Origin: Burkholderia puraquae
GTDB taxonomy: Bacteria > Pseudomonadota > Gammaproteobacteria > Burkholderiales > Burkholderiaceae
Length of the DNA stretch: 64,000 nucleotides
Direction: 5' to 3'
Assembly: GCF_002099195.1 (NCBI RefSeq)
Contig: NZ_NBYX01000003.1
Location: forward strand, 372,001-436,000
Below, piece after piece: positions 38,737-47,971 of this stretch. The stretch's first letter is position 1; every line of letters begins with the position of its first letter. The notes under the pieces were generated by a model. That model searched no databases, was not told where the DNA came from, and saw nothing but the letters and a program-made list of their open reading frames with translations. Made by a program: the position numbers and the translations under genes.

Positions 38737-39579
38737 TCAGGCCTGCACGGTGCGCTGGCGTTGCTCGCCCAGCCCGTCGATGCCGAGCGTGATCACCTGC
38801 CCGGCGCGCAGATAGACAGGCGGTTTCTGCCCGAGACCGACGCCCGGCGGCGTGCCGGTCGAAATCACGTCGCCCGGCTGCAGGCTCATGAAGCGGCTCA
38901 GGTAGCTGATCAGGTGCGGCACGCGGAACACCATCGTCGCGGTCGTGCCGTTCTGGTAGCGATGGCCGTCGACGTCGAGCCACAGCCGCAGCGCGTGCGG
39001 ATCGGGCACTTCGTCGGCCGTCACGAGCCACGGGCCGAGCGGCCCGAACGTGTCGTTGCCCTTGCCCTTGTCCCAGGTGCCGCCGCGCTCGAGCTGGAAT
39101 TCGCGCTCCGACACGTCGTTCACGACGCAGTAGCCGGCGACGTGCGACAGCGCGTCGGCTTCGTCGATATAGCGGCCGCCCTGGCCGATCACGACGCCGA
39201 GCTCGACTTCCCAGTCGGTCTTCTCCGAGCCGCGCGGGATCTCGACGTCGTCGTTGGGCCCCGAGATCGCGCTCGTCCACTTGCCGAACACGACGGGCTC
39301 CTTCGGCACTTCCATCCCCGATTCGGCCGCGTGGTCGGAATAGTTGAGCCCGATGCAGATGAACTTGCCGACGCGGCCGACGCACGCGCCGATGCGCGGC
39401 GTACCTTCGACGAGCGGCAGCGACGACGGTGGAATGTCGCGCAGCCGCGCGAGCGAGGCCGGTGACAGCGCATCGCCGGCGATATCGTCGATCACGCCGG
39501 ACAGGTCGCGGATATGGCCCTGCGCATCGAGCAGGCCCGGTTTTTCATGGTGCTTGTCGCCAAATCTCAGCAGTTTCAT
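38737..39579 (-). CDS. Fumarylacetoacetate-hydrolase family enzyme (2,4-diketo-3-deoxy-L-fuconate hydrolase)
   Basis: A 280-aa FAH-fold enzyme: 'KFICIGLNYSDHAAESG', metal ligands in 'DWEVELGVVIGQGG' and 'YCVVNDVSERE', and 'ISTGTPPGVGLGQKPP'. In the non-phosphorylating fucose route, this family splits 2,4-diketo-3-deoxy-L-fuconate into pyruvate and L-lactate, and operon context supports that role. The start MKLLRFGDK at 39579 is usual for the family. Confidence 0.9.
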   Translation of the reverse strand: MKLLRFGDKHHEKPGLLDAQGHIRDLSGVIDDIAGDALSPASLARLRDIPPSSLPLVEGTPRIGACVGRVGKFICIGLNYSDHAAESGMEVPKEPVVFGKWTSAISGPNDDVEIPRGSEKTDWEVELGVVIGQGGRYIDEADALSHVAGYCVVNDVSEREFQLERGGTWDKGKGNDTFGPLGPWLVTADEVPDPHALRLWLDVDGHRYQNGTTATMVFRVPHLISYLSRFMSLQPGDVISTGTPPGVGLGQKPPVYLRAGQVITLGIDGLGEQRQRTVQA

Positions 39580-39626
39580 GTCGTCTTGAACGGAAACGGA
39601 AAGTGAAGGGGAAAGAAAAGGCGCGG

Positions 39627-40391
39627 TCAGTTTGACCAGCCGCCATCGATCAGGTGGATCGCGCCGGTCGTGAACGACGCTTCGTCGGAGGCCAGGTACA
39701 GCGCGAGCGCGGCCACTTCTTCGGCGCTGCCGATGCGGCCGATCGGCTGGCGCGCGACGAATGCCCGGCGCACCTCGTCGGTCGACACGTGGCGCGTGTG
39801 CGCCTGGTCCGCGATCCGCTGCTCCAGCGACGGCGATTCGATCGTGCCCGGGCAGATCGCGTTGCAGCGGATGCCCCGCTCGACGAAGTCGGCCGCCACC
39901 GCCTTGGTCAGGCCGATCACGGCCGCCTTGGTCGTGCCGTAGACGAAGCGGTTCGGCACGCCCTTCACGCTCGATGCAGCCGACGCCATGTTGATGATCG
40001 ACGCGCCGCCGGCTTCGAGCATCGCGGGCAGCAGCGCCCGGATCAGCCGGTACATCGACGTGACGTTCAGGTTCATCGAGAACGCCCATGCTTCGTCGTC
40101 GCAGTCGAGGATCGAGCCGTGATGGACATAGCCCGCGCAGTTGAAGAGCACGTCGAACGCGCGCGCGCTCGCGGCGAGCGCCGCGACGCCCTGCGCATCG
40201 GTGACGTCGAGCCGCCGCGTGGACAACCGGCCGCCCGCGCGTTCGGCGTCGGCCTCGAGCCGCACGAGCGCGGCTTCGTTGATGTCGGTCGCCAGCACGT
40301 CGGCGCCCTCGCTCGCGAACCGCAGCGCGGTCGCGCGGCCGATGCCCTGCCCGGCCGCCGTCACCAGCGCGCGCTTGCCCTGCAATCTCAT
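39627..40391 (-). CDS. 2-keto-3-deoxy-L-fuconate dehydrogenase (SDR)
   Basis: A 254-aa SDR with TAAGQGIG (about 10-17), NCAG in '[11 protein letters not shown]', a serine in '[11 protein letters not shown]' and Y-G-T-T-K. It resembles the human DHRS6-like group that includes 2-keto-3-deoxy-L-fuconate 4-dehydrogenase. It is the first gene of the operon, downstream of the operator-like site at 40430-40460. The start at 40391 gives [14 protein letters not shown]. Confidence 0.88.
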   Translation of the reverse strand: MRLQGKRALVTAAGQGIGRATALRFASEGADVLATDINEAALVRLEADAERAGGRLSTRRLDVTDAQGVAALAASARAFDVLFNCAGYVHHGSILDCDDEAWAFSMNLNVTSMYRLIRALLPAMLEAGGASIINMASAASSVKGVPNRFVYGTTKAAVIGLTKAVAADFVERGIRCNAICPGTIESPSLEQRIADQAHTRHVSTDEVRRAFVARQPIGRIGSAEEVAALALYLASDEASFTTGAIHLIDGGWSN

Positions 40392-40429
40392 GAGCACGTC
40401 TCCCGAAAAAGCCGGCCATTCGTCGGCCG

Positions 40430-40460
40430 ATTGGCACAAAGGACTAAAGGTCCAACCAAT
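40430..40460 (-). promoter_or_regulatory. Operator-like inverted repeats upstream of the fucose operon
   Basis: ATTGG (40430-40434) and CCAAT (40456-40460) enclose a second pair, GGAC (40441-40444) and GTCC (40450-40453). They lie 39-69 bases before the first start codon. On the minus strand this reads TTGGACCTTTAGTCC, a form usual for FCD-type GntR operators. It is a candidate site for the operon's GntR regulator. Confidence 0.5.
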
Positions 40461-40639
40461 CATAGGAAATGATTTTGCGCTTGTCACGGAATCGGGATTC
40501 AGTATTTACCCGAGCGGGGAAATCGGTCGGCCGAGTCAGGATTCAGCGTTCGACGGTGCCCGGGAGCACGCGCCGAAGTCCGCGCACACGCAATACCGGC
40601 GGGCCTTCCGGCCGTCTATTCGCACACGCCCGGCACGAC

Positions 40640-40860
40640 ACCGCGCCAAACTGACAAAAAAGTCATGTTCACGTCAGCGTCTCAACGGGATGCGCGCGCC
40701 ATCATGGCGTACCGGACCGCGCTTCCGGTCCATCGCCTCCCCGCCCGCGTTCGATCCCTGCGGGCACCTCCGTCCCCCGGCGATGGGCTCCGTGACTGGG
40801 CGAGCAGACACGGCGCGCGGGCCGATTTTCCGCCCTGGGCTTCGCGCCCGGGGCGTTTTT
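40640..40860 (+). ncRNA. Candidate structured small RNA with intrinsic terminator
   Basis: On the plus strand, GGACCG/CGGTCC (40714-40719, 40726-40731) forms a hairpin. CCATCGCC (40730-40737) pairs with GGCGATGG (40779-40786) around an inner CCCGC/GCGGG hairpin (40744-40748, 40760-40764). A strong terminator closes the region at 40831-40860. No plus-strand gene ends upstream for 9 kb, so the terminator needs an RNA of its own. The 5' end is a guess. The rest of 40461-41055 holds only presumed promoters. Confidence 0.45.
40831..40860 (+). terminator. Rho-independent terminator
   Basis: CGCCCTGGGC (40831-40840) pairs with GCCCGGGGCG (40846-40855) with a five-base loop TTCGC, followed by five T's. 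One G-T pair is tolerated in the stem. It lies about 195 bases before the DUF3331 gene and may end a small RNA or attenuate a long leader. Confidence 0.8.
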
Positions 40861-41055
40861 GTCTGTGGTTTCCAAGAAAATAAGCGTGGATTGTTTCTAA
40901 ATCGGCAAAAGGTAATTTGAGCCAGACAGGATGTTTTTTCCGGTCACAGACGCTTACATTTAGCGCACCACTCATGGAAACCGCTACGGATTCGCCATCG
41001 GGCAGTGACATCCACTGCCACGGCCGAAACCGCACGAGCTTTAGGAAACGGCAAA

Positions 41056-41346
41056 ATGAAGGCCTCCAAATCCCTGCCTGTGCTCGATCCCGCCGACGTC
41101 CACGTCGAAATCCTCGAACGTTCCGATACGCTGCTCGTCGTCCGCTGGGTCGAACCCGGCCGCTGTCACTACGGTGAACAGCGCTGGCGCCGCCGCTTCG
41201 CGCAACGCACCGGCACCTGCGCACTGTCGCGCCAGGTCATCCAGCGCGGCGACGAAGTCTTCCGCCCGGCCGAACGCCCGGCACCCGCGAACGCGGCCGC
41301 GATGATCTCCGCCGCCGAAGTGCTCGCGCTCGCCGGCGGCAGGTAA
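41056..41346 (+). CDS. DUF3331 domain protein
   Basis: A 96-aa protein (MKASKSLPVLDPADVHVEIL) with 'LLVVRWVEPGRCHYGEQRWR', a later 'GTCALSRQVIQRGDEVFRPA' and a helical end. This is DUF3331, a small family found mostly in Burkholderia and relatives; the cysteine and the treble-clef-like spacing hint at metal or nucleic-acid binding, but the function is unknown. It has its own promoter region downstream of the terminator at 40831-40860. Confidence 0.75.
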   Translation: MKASKSLPVLDPADVHVEILERSDTLLVVRWVEPGRCHYGEQRWRRRFAQRTGTCALSRQVIQRGDEVFRPAERPAPANAAAMISAAEVLALAGGR

Positions 41347-41501
41347 ATCCTGCCGGCCGCGCGTCGCGGCACGCGGCGCCAGTCCTAGAAGCGCCGGTCT
41401 AATTCCCCCGCTTGTCTGCCACGCCCGCGCGCACTATCGTTACACCACGCAATGTAATGATTACGTGCCGCGACCGCCCGGTCGCGCCGATGGAGGCAGA
41501 C

Positions 41502-42488
41502 ATGCATGCATGGAGCGCGCGCCACGTCCCGGCGCAGGGCGGCAAGGTCGCGGTCGTGACCGGCGCCAACAGCGGGCTCGGCTGGCAGCTCGCGGAAACG
41601 CTTGCCGCGAAAGGCGCGACGGTCGTGATGGGCTGCCGCGACGCCGCCCGCGCCGCGCAAGCGGCCGACGCGATCCGCCGGCTCCATCCCGATGCCCGCG
41701 TCGAAGTCGATGCGCTCGACCTCGCCGATCTCGCGTCGATCGCGCGCTTCGCGGCCGATGTGGCCGAACGCCATGGCCGCGTCGATATCCTCTGCAACAA
41801 CGCCGGCGTGATGTTCCTGCCGCTGCGCCATACGCGCAACGGCTTCGAGATGCAGTTCGGCACCAACCACCTCGGCCATTTCGCGCTGACCGGCCATCTG
41901 CTGCCCGCGCTGCGCGCCGCGCGCCGGGCGCGCGTCGTGACAATGTCGAGCGGCCTCAACCGCGGCGGCCGGATCCGCGTCGACGACCTGCGTGCCGAGC
42001 ACCGCTACAACCGTTATCTCGCCTATTGCGACAGCAAGCTCGCGAACCTCGTGTTCGCGATCGAGCTGCAGCGCCGTTTCGAGCGCGCGGCGGTCGCCGG
42101 GATCAGCGTGGCCGCGCACCCGGGCTACGCGGCAACCAACCTGCAGTTCGCGGGCCCGGCGATGGACAGCTCGCCGGCCCGTGCCGCGCTGATGCGCGCC
42201 GCGAACCGCTATCTCGCGCAGCCGGCCGACCAGGGCGCGCTGCCTGCGATTCATGCGGCGACCGCGCCGGATCTCGCCGGCGGCGCGTATATCGGGCCGT
42301 CCGGCTGGTTCGAGTCGCGCGGGCTGCCGGCGCCCGCGAGCGTGCCGCGCGCGGCACGCGACGTGGCCTCGGGGGCGCTGCTGTGGGAAGCATCGGAAGC
42401 CGCGACGGGCGTGCGCTTCCTCAGCTCGGGCGCGCCGGCCGGACGCCCGCCCGGCCGGCCGTTCGATACGGCGGCCGAGGTACGCTGA
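41502..42488 (+). CDS. Retinol-dehydrogenase-like SDR
   Basis: A 328-aa oxidoreductase with TGANSGLG near residue 20, NNAGVM, 'MSSGLNRGGRI' (serine) and Y-C-D-S-K. The length and 'HPGYAATNLQF' place it in the SDR group of retinol/protochlorophyllide-reductase-like enzymes of unknown substrate. The ATG at 41502 was chosen because GGAGG lies five bases upstream; earlier starts have no ribosome site. Confidence 0.85.
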   Translation: MHAWSARHVPAQGGKVAVVTGANSGLGWQLAETLAAKGATVVMGCRDAARAAQAADAIRRLHPDARVEVDALDLADLASIARFAADVAERHGRVDILCNNAGVMFLPLRHTRNGFEMQFGTNHLGHFALTGHLLPALRAARRARVVTMSSGLNRGGRIRVDDLRAEHRYNRYLAYCDSKLANLVFAIELQRRFERAAVAGISVAAHPGYAATNLQFAGPAMDSSPARAALMRAANRYLAQPADQGALPAIHAATAPDLAGGAYIGPSGWFESRGLPAPASVPRAARDVASGALLWEASEAATGVRFLSSGAPAGRPPGRPFDTAAEVR

Positions 42489-42702
42489 AACGCGCACCAC
42501 CTCCCGCAACATTCCTCACACTTATTACAGCAACCGAAAAGAAAGCCGGTTGAAAGCCTGATTCGACGTACCACTGTTACCACCCAGGAAACAATTTATC
42601 GTCAAAATCAGCGTTTACCCTCAACCCTCTGATGACTAAGATTGGATCAATCGCTTAAGACATGGTGTCGAGAGCGAACTCAATAAAACACCGGAGGTCA
42701 TC

Positions 42703-42999
42703 ATGAAATCGCTCGTTTCCGCAGTCGTTGCCGCTGCCGCCCTGTCCGCTTCGTTTGGCGCATTCGCCCAAAGCACCGTGACCCGCGCGCAAGTGCGCAA
42801 CGAACTGGTTCAGCTCGAACAAGCCGGCTACAAGCCGGGCGTGTCGAGCCCGTACTACCCGAACGACATCCAGAGCGCCGAAGCGCGTGTTCATGGTGCC
42901 GACACCAGCGGCTACGGCGCGCAACCGGCTCCGGCCGTCCACTCGGGCGCCCCGGCTGCATCGTCGAACGCTCGCGACTCGATCTTCTTCGGCCAGTAA
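42703..42999 (+). CDS. DUF4148 exported protein
   Basis: A 98-aa protein with a signal peptide cleaved near AFA-QSTV and the DUF4148 core 'TRAQVRNELVQLEQAGYKPG' then 'SPYYPNDIQSAEARV'. This small exported family is abundant in Burkholderia, with unknown role. GGAGG lies upstream and an excellent terminator follows (43052-43085), so it is a single-gene unit likely to be well expressed. Confidence 0.9.
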   Translation: MKSLVSAVVAAAALSASFGAFAQSTVTRAQVRNELVQLEQAGYKPGVSSPYYPNDIQSAEARVHGADTSGYGAQPAPAVHSGAPAASSNARDSIFFGQ

Positions 43000-43051
43000 G
43001 CCGATGCGCCCTCGGCGGGCGCCGCGCGTCGCGCGATGAAGCAGGAAAGTC

Positions 43052-43085
43052 AGGACGAGCCCCCTTGCGGGGCTCGTCCTTTTTT
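43052..43085 (+). terminator. Rho-independent terminator after the DUF4148 gene
   Basis: AGGACGAGCCCC (43052-43063) pairs perfectly with GGGGCTCGTCCT (43069-43080) around a five-base loop, followed by T's to 43085. It is one of the strongest intrinsic terminators in the window. Confidence 0.95.
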
Positions 43086-43201
43086 ATGAAACGCATACCT
43101 CCGCCGCCCGGCAACGGGTGGCTTCGCCCGGGCGCCAGGCGTCCGGGCGCTTTTTCATTTGCGAGGTACGCGTGCGGGCAGGATGAAGCCGGGTGCTACC
43201 G

Positions 43202-44398
43202 TCAGCGCCGCACGGCCGCGGCGGGCGCCGAACGCGACAGCACGCGCCAGCGCGACAGCAGTTCGTCGCGATCGACATAGCAGCCCTGCAGGTGCCGGCG
43301 GCCGCTGGACGGATCGAACTCGGTGCGCGCATGCAGCACGCGCCGGTTGTCGAACGCCCACATGTCGCCCGCCCGCAGCCGGCGCTGTACGCGAAAGCGC
43401 GGCTCGCGCGCCAGCGCGAGGAACCGCCGGTACGCGCGATAGACGGCCGCGACCGAGCCGGCCGGCGCATCGAGCGGCCCGCGCAGGAAGTTCGCGACGC
43501 GCACCTCGGTGACGTTGCCGCGCGCATCGAGCCCGATCACCGGCGCCGAGCAGCGGTAGTCGCTGTTCGCACTCTTGTTCCAGAACTCGAACGGCGTCGA
43601 CGCGAGTTGCGCAAAATCGGCCGGATACTCGCGCCGCAGTGCATCCGCGAGCGCGAAGCCGTCGAGGAACACGCTGTCGCCGCCGGTCGCGTCGTTCGCA
43701 AGGCAATGCAGGAACTGCACGCCCGGCTGCAACTCGCGGGTCGGCAGATCGGTATGCGGCGGCAGGTTCAGTGACGTATACGCGTTGCTGTCCGGGCGCG
43801 GCTTCGATTCGACGTCGAACAGCACGCCGAAATTGCTCTCGCGGATCAGGCCGATGCGGCGCGCGATCTCGTCGACACGGCCACGCTCGGCCGGCACGCC
43901 TTCGACGAGCGTCAGCCCCGTGCGTTGCAACGCGGCGAGCCACGCGAGCAATGCGCCGTCGTCCGCCATCACGTCGCGCCACGCGAACACGCCGATGGCC
44001 GTCGCATCGTCGCCGGCCCACACGTGCCGCCCATGCGCGGCCTGGCGCTCCGCGCGCGACGCGTCGTCATAGGCATGCGCGCGCAGCCAGCCCGGCGACC
44101 ATGCGCTGCGATGCCCGTCGTTCCACTCGACATGCAGCGCGCCGTCGGCTTCGATATGCACCGTGAGCGCGGAGAGATCCTCGCGCGCATCGGCGATCTC
44201 GAACACCTGTTCACGCGTAACCGCGTGCACGCAGGCGGAACACGCGCAGTTGTCGCGCAGCCAGTCGAAATGAAACGGCGATCGTCGCATGTCGCTCCAC
44301 TCGACGTCCACCGCGCCGTCGCCAATCGTCGCCGCCGCAATGGCCGCGTCGGCCGAAAACGTCCGCCAGTCCTCGATACGGTGTTGCGCTGCCTGCAT
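43202..44398 (-). CDS. Gamma-butyrobetaine hydroxylase-like 2-oxoglutarate dioxygenase
   Basis: A 398-aa Fe(II)/2-oxoglutarate dioxygenase. The N-terminal DUF971-like part has a zinc cysteine cluster in 'WLRDNCACSACVHAV' (about 45-60). The catalytic domain has the iron H-x-D in 'LPPHTDLPTRE' and a distal histidine in 'DNRRVLHARTEFDP' with the arginine for 2-oxoglutarate. This is the carnitine-forming gamma-butyrobetaine hydroxylase family; trimethyllysine hydroxylase is the main alternative, but the carnitine operon favours the former. It is the last gene of that operon. Confidence 0.88.
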   Translation of the reverse strand: MQAAQHRIEDWRTFSADAAIAAATIGDGAVDVEWSDMRRSPFHFDWLRDNCACSACVHAVTREQVFEIADAREDLSALTVHIEADGALHVEWNDGHRSAWSPGWLRAHAYDDASRAERQAAHGRHVWAGDDATAIGVFAWRDVMADDGALLAWLAALQRTGLTLVEGVPAERGRVDEIARRIGLIRESNFGVLFDVESKPRPDSNAYTSLNLPPHTDLPTRELQPGVQFLHCLANDATGGDSVFLDGFALADALRREYPADFAQLASTPFEFWNKSANSDYRCSAPVIGLDARGNVTEVRVANFLRGPLDAPAGSVAAVYRAYRRFLALAREPRFRVQRRLRAGDMWAFDNRRVLHARTEFDPSSGRRHLQGCYVDRDELLSRWRVLSRSAPAAAVRR

Positions 44399-44420
44399 CG
44401 TTGCCTCCCGGAAACGCCCG

Positions 44421-45386
44421 CTACGCGTGTGGTGCGAGCAGAAACCCGCCGACCGTCCGGTGCAGCCGCGCAGCCTGCGGGCTCGTTCCGAGCGCGCGCC
44501 AGCAGCCGTGCACCAGCCCCTCTCCCATCCAGTAGTGCGCAGCACCGCCGGCCGCGCGAATCCGTTCGACGTACACGCGCGCATCGTCGCGCAGCGGATC
44601 GTGTTCCGCGCCGATCGCAAGCACGGGCGGCAGGCCATCGAAACGCGCCGCCGCGAGCGGTACCGACGCGCGCAACAGCGGGTTGCCGTCTCCCAGCGCA
44701 TCGGACAGGCCGCCTTCCCAGTACAGCGCACGATAGCGATGGACGTCGTCGAGCGTCAGCATCGGCGCATGCGCGTCCGTTTCGCGCGCGGGCGCTTGCG
44801 GTTCGAACCCGAGCATCGGATAGACGAGCGCGAGGCCGTCGACACTGCCTTCGCCCGCATCGCGCAACGCGGTGGCCACGGCCGCCGCGAGCATGCCGCC
44901 CGCGCTGTCGCCCGCGAGCGTCAGCGGATGCACGCAGGGCCCGAACGGCCAGCGTGCGTCGCGCGCGGCGCGCGTGACCGCCAGGCAATCTTCAAGCGCG
45001 GCCGGCGCGCGATGCTCGGGCGCCAGCCGGTAGTCGACCGCGATCACGTCGAGCCCCGTATCGGCCGCCAGTTGCGCGGTGATCAGCGCATGACTGTCGA
45101 GCGAGCCGACGACGAAGCCGCCGCCATGAAAGAACAGCACCGTGCCGCGCGGCGTGCCATGCGCGCACGTGTAGCGCCTCAGCGCGATCGCGCGGCCGTC
45201 GGGCACATGCCAGACGGCGTCCTGCTGCACGATGCCGGCCGGCAGCGCGGCCGGTGTCCATTCGGCCGCGAAGCGGTCGTAGAGGCGGCGCTGCTCGCCG
45301 GGCGAGCGCGCCGCCGCGTCGGCCGGATACCACGCGTCGACGGCGGCAACGAACGCCGCGATTTCCGGTTCGAGCATCGTGTGCAT
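44421..45386 (-). CDS. Alpha/beta hydrolase (acylcarnitine esterase-like)
   Basis: A 321-aa hydrolase of the hormone-sensitive-lipase group: oxyanion motif HGGG in 'LFFHGGGFVVGS', nucleophile GDSAGG, the acid in 'GAEHDPLRDDARVYV' and the histidine in 'EGLVHGCW'. In Pseudomonas the carnitine operon ends with the short-chain acylcarnitine esterase HocS, and this gene has the same place after the thioesterase, so it probably releases L-carnitine from acylcarnitines. Confidence 0.8.
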   Translation of the reverse strand: MHTMLEPEIAAFVAAVDAWYPADAAARSPGEQRRLYDRFAAEWTPAALPAGIVQQDAVWHVPDGRAIALRRYTCAHGTPRGTVLFFHGGGFVVGSLDSHALITAQLAADTGLDVIAVDYRLAPEHRAPAALEDCLAVTRAARDARWPFGPCVHPLTLAGDSAGGMLAAAVATALRDAGEGSVDGLALVYPMLGFEPQAPARETDAHAPMLTLDDVHRYRALYWEGGLSDALGDGNPLLRASVPLAAARFDGLPPVLAIGAEHDPLRDDARVYVERIRAAGGAAHYWMGEGLVHGCWRALGTSPQAARLHRTVGGFLLAPHA

Positions 45387-45410
45387 TCCGAGGTTGACGG
45401 TTCGCGCCGG

Positions 45411-45899
45411 CTAGCGGCGCGGCGGCAGCCCGATCACGCGGCCCGCATACGCGGGTGCCGCGCAATCGCGTTGCAATGCATGCAGCTCGGCCACGCGTGC
45501 GGCCACGTCGTCGTCGAACGGCGCCGATTTCGCGCCGTCGCGCGTATCGACGTGCAGCAGCATCTGCTCGCTCGCCGATACCGCATCGTCATGCCCGTGC
45601 GCGAACAGTTCGAGATACAGGTGCAGCCGCTTCGCGTCGTGCGCGAGCACGCGCGCATCGACGCGCACCTGTGCGCCCTCCTTGATCTCGTGCAGGTAGT
45701 TCACGTGCGCTTCGAGCGTGTAGACCGAGCGGCCCCGCTCGCGACGCGCGGCGTCGTCGAGGCCGATGCGATCCAGCAGCGCATCGGTCGCGAAGCTGAA
45801 GATCAGCAGGTAGAACGCATCGCGCAGGTGGCCGTTGTAGTCGACCCATTCGGGCCGCACCACGTCGCGGTAAATCGTCAGCGGGGTATCGCCCGTCAT
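45411..45899 (-). CDS. cdhB: Betainyl-CoA thioesterase (hotdog fold)
   Basis: A 162-aa hotdog thioesterase ('PEWVDYNGHLRDAFYLLIFS', 'YTLEAHVNYLHEIKEGAQV'). In carnitine catabolism CdhB hydrolyses betainyl-CoA to glycine betaine and CoA. It lies 12 bases after the carnitine dehydrogenase stop, the order of the Pseudomonas cdhCAB operon. Confidence 0.85.
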   Translation of the reverse strand: MTGDTPLTIYRDVVRPEWVDYNGHLRDAFYLLIFSFATDALLDRIGLDDAARRERGRSVYTLEAHVNYLHEIKEGAQVRVDARVLAHDAKRLHLYLELFAHGHDDAVSASEQMLLHVDTRDGAKSAPFDDDVAARVAELHALQRDCAAPAYAGRVIGLPPRR

Positions 45900-45911
45900 C
45901 GTCTCTCGTCC

Positions 45912-46877
45912 TCAGTCTTCGAACCGCATCCCGTGCCGCGCCTTCACCGCGGCGATCGACTTCAGCACCTCGGTGATGCACTCGTCGCGATAGCGCTCGA
46001 GTTCCTTGATGCTGCGCGTGCCCTGCTGTTCGGTCGTGCCTTCGACGACGCTGTCGATCAATGCATCGGTGAGCGTGGGCGCAACCAGCTTCGTCCACGG
46101 CAGTTCGAGCGCGGGGCCGAACTGCTGCATGAAGTGTCGCATGCCCGCGTCGCCGCCGGCGAGCGTGTAGGTCAGGAACGTGCCCATGAACGACCAGCGG
46201 ATGCCCGCACCGAAGCGGATCGCATCGTCGATCTCGCCGGTCGTCGCGACGCCTTCGTTGACGAGGTGCAGCGCCTCGCGCCACAACGCTTCGAGCAGGC
46301 GATCGGCGATGAAGCCCGGCACTTCCTTGCGCACGTGCAGCGGCCGCATGCCGAGCTTGCGATAGATCTCCATCGCGCCTTCGACCGCTTCCGGCGACGT
46401 GCGCGCGCCGCCAAGCACTTCGACGAGCGGCAGCAGGTAGACGGGATTGAACGGATGGCCCACCACGCAGCGCTCCGGATGCGTCGCCCGTGCGTAGAAA
46501 TCCGTCGGCAGCAGCCCCGACGTCGACGACGCGATGATCGCGTCGGGCTTCGCCGCGCGGCTGATCTGCTCGTGCAGTTCGAGCTTCAGCGCTTCGCGTT
46601 CGGGCGCGCTTTCCTGGATGAAATCCGCATCGGCGACGCATGCCTCGATCGTCGATACGAAACGCAGCCGCGCGGGATCGGCGCCCGGCGCGAGGCCGAC
46701 GCGTTCGAGCGCGGGCCACGCGTTCGCGACATTCGCGCGCAGCCGCTCTTCGGCGCCCGGCGCGGGGTCCCAGACGACCACGTCGAGACCGTGCGCGAGC
46801 GCGCGGGAAATCCATCCGCTGCCGATCACGCCGGTGCCGATGGCGGCGAACGTCTTGATGTCGGTCTTCACAGCCAT
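45912..46877 (-). CDS. cdhA: L-carnitine dehydrogenase
   Basis: A 321-aa enzyme of the 3-hydroxyacyl-CoA dehydrogenase family with NAD motif GTGVIGSGW (about 14-22), '[11 protein letters not shown]', '[20 protein letters not shown]' and the H-P-x-x-P catalytic region. It oxidises L-carnitine to 3-dehydrocarnitine. Operon context with the BKACE and thioesterase genes supports the assignment over other hydroxyacid dehydrogenases. Confidence 0.9.
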   Translation of the reverse strand: MAVKTDIKTFAAIGTGVIGSGWISRALAHGLDVVVWDPAPGAEERLRANVANAWPALERVGLAPGADPARLRFVSTIEACVADADFIQESAPEREALKLELHEQISRAAKPDAIIASSTSGLLPTDFYARATHPERCVVGHPFNPVYLLPLVEVLGGARTSPEAVEGAMEIYRKLGMRPLHVRKEVPGFIADRLLEALWREALHLVNEGVATTGEIDDAIRFGAGIRWSFMGTFLTYTLAGGDAGMRHFMQQFGPALELPWTKLVAPTLTDALIDSVVEGTTEQQGTRSIKELERYRDECITEVLKSIAAVKARHGMRFED

Positions 46878-46965
46878 GTCAACGCATCCTTCAAATCAGG
46901 GGAAATCGGTGGGCGGCCGCGCCTGTGCGTGCCGCCGTGTCCTATCAATCAGTCAGCGAAACCGC

Positions 46966-47895
46966 TCACGCGAACTCGGCGACCGCACGGCGTTCGAGCG
47001 GACGCTCGCCACGTGCGGGCAAGCCGAGCTTGCGGCGCCCTTCGGCCGGCGTCAGCACGCGGCCGCCGAGCCGTTCGACGATCTCTCGCGCGCGCTCGAC
47101 GAGCGTGCCGTTGGTCGCATGCACGCCGCGATCGAGCCAGATGTTGTCTTCGAGGCCGACGCGCACGTGGCCACCGAGCAGCATCGCCTGCGCAACCATC
47201 GGCATCTGCATGCGGCCGATCCCGAAGCCGGCCCAGTGCGCGCCCGGCGGCAGGTTGTCGACCATCGCCTTCATCGTGCCCGTGTCGGCCGGCGCGCCCC
47301 ACGGAATGCCGAGGCACAGCTGGAACAGCGGCGGATCGTCGAGCAGCCCTTCCTTCAGCAACTGCTTCGCGAACCACAGATGGCCCGTGTCGAAGATCTC
47401 CAGCTCCGGCTTCACGCCGAGCTCCTGGATGCGCTTCGCGCCGGCGCGCAACTGCGCGGGCGTCGACACGTAGATGTAGTCGCCGTCGCCGAAATTCAGC
47501 GTGCCGCAGTCGAGCGTGCAGATTTCGGGGAGCAGTTCCTCGACATGCGCGAGGCGCGTGAGGCCGCCGACCAGGTCGGTGCCCTTGCCGAAGCGCATCG
47601 GGTCCTCGCCCGGGCCGATCTCGAGATCGCCGCCCATGCCGGCCGTCAGGTTGATGATCACGTCGACGTCGGCCGAGCGGATGCGGTCGACCACTTCGCG
47701 ATACAGGTTCGGGTCGCGGCTGCCGCGCCCCGTCTGCGGATCGCGCACGTGGCAGTGCGCCACCGTCGCGCCGGCCTTCGCGGCCTCGATCGCGGCGGCC
47801 GCGATCTCCTTCGGCGTGACCGGGATCGCCGGGTGCTTGCCGACCGTATCGCCGGCGCCGGTGACGGCGCAGGTGATGATGACTTCATGGTTCAT
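46966..47895 (-). CDS. cdhC: 3-dehydrocarnitine cleavage enzyme (BKACE, DUF849)
   Basis: A 309-aa beta-keto acid cleavage enzyme. The zinc site is seen in '[20 protein letters not shown]' and the fold in '[17 protein letters not shown]'. With acetyl-CoA it converts 3-dehydrocarnitine to betainyl-CoA and acetoacetate. It starts 76 bases after caiX. Confidence 0.9.
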   Translation of the reverse strand: MNHEVIITCAVTGAGDTVGKHPAIPVTPKEIAAAAIEAAKAGATVAHCHVRDPQTGRGSRDPNLYREVVDRIRSADVDVIINLTAGMGGDLEIGPGEDPMRFGKGTDLVGGLTRLAHVEELLPEICTLDCGTLNFGDGDYIYVSTPAQLRAGAKRIQELGVKPELEIFDTGHLWFAKQLLKEGLLDDPPLFQLCLGIPWGAPADTGTMKAMVDNLPPGAHWAGFGIGRMQMPMVAQAMLLGGHVRVGLEDNIWLDRGVHATNGTLVERAREIVERLGGRVLTPAEGRRKLGLPARGERPLERRAVAEFA

Positions 47896-47971
47896 GCTGG
47901 TTGCCTCGCTTGAATCGGGTTGTGTCGCATTGCGGGGGCGTCGGGGCGCGCCGGGTGCGGCGCGCGGGCCG

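Noticed and set aside
40741-40766. A T-arm-like GTTCGATCC stretch, considered as a tRNA or tRNA remnant.
   Set aside because: No acceptor, D or anticodon arm can be built around it, so it was kept only as part of the structured-RNA candidate.
40779-40810. GGCGATGGGCTCCG, considered as the start of a fluoride riboswitch.
   Set aside because: The conserved downstream CTGATG and pseudoknot parts are missing and no fluoride exporter gene follows.
44289-47561. A very long open frame on the plus strand, antisense to the carnitine operon.
   Set aside because: It runs opposite to five well-supported genes, has arginine/histidine-rich low-complexity sequence and no ribosome site. Third-position GC bias of the real genes opens such antisense frames throughout this window.
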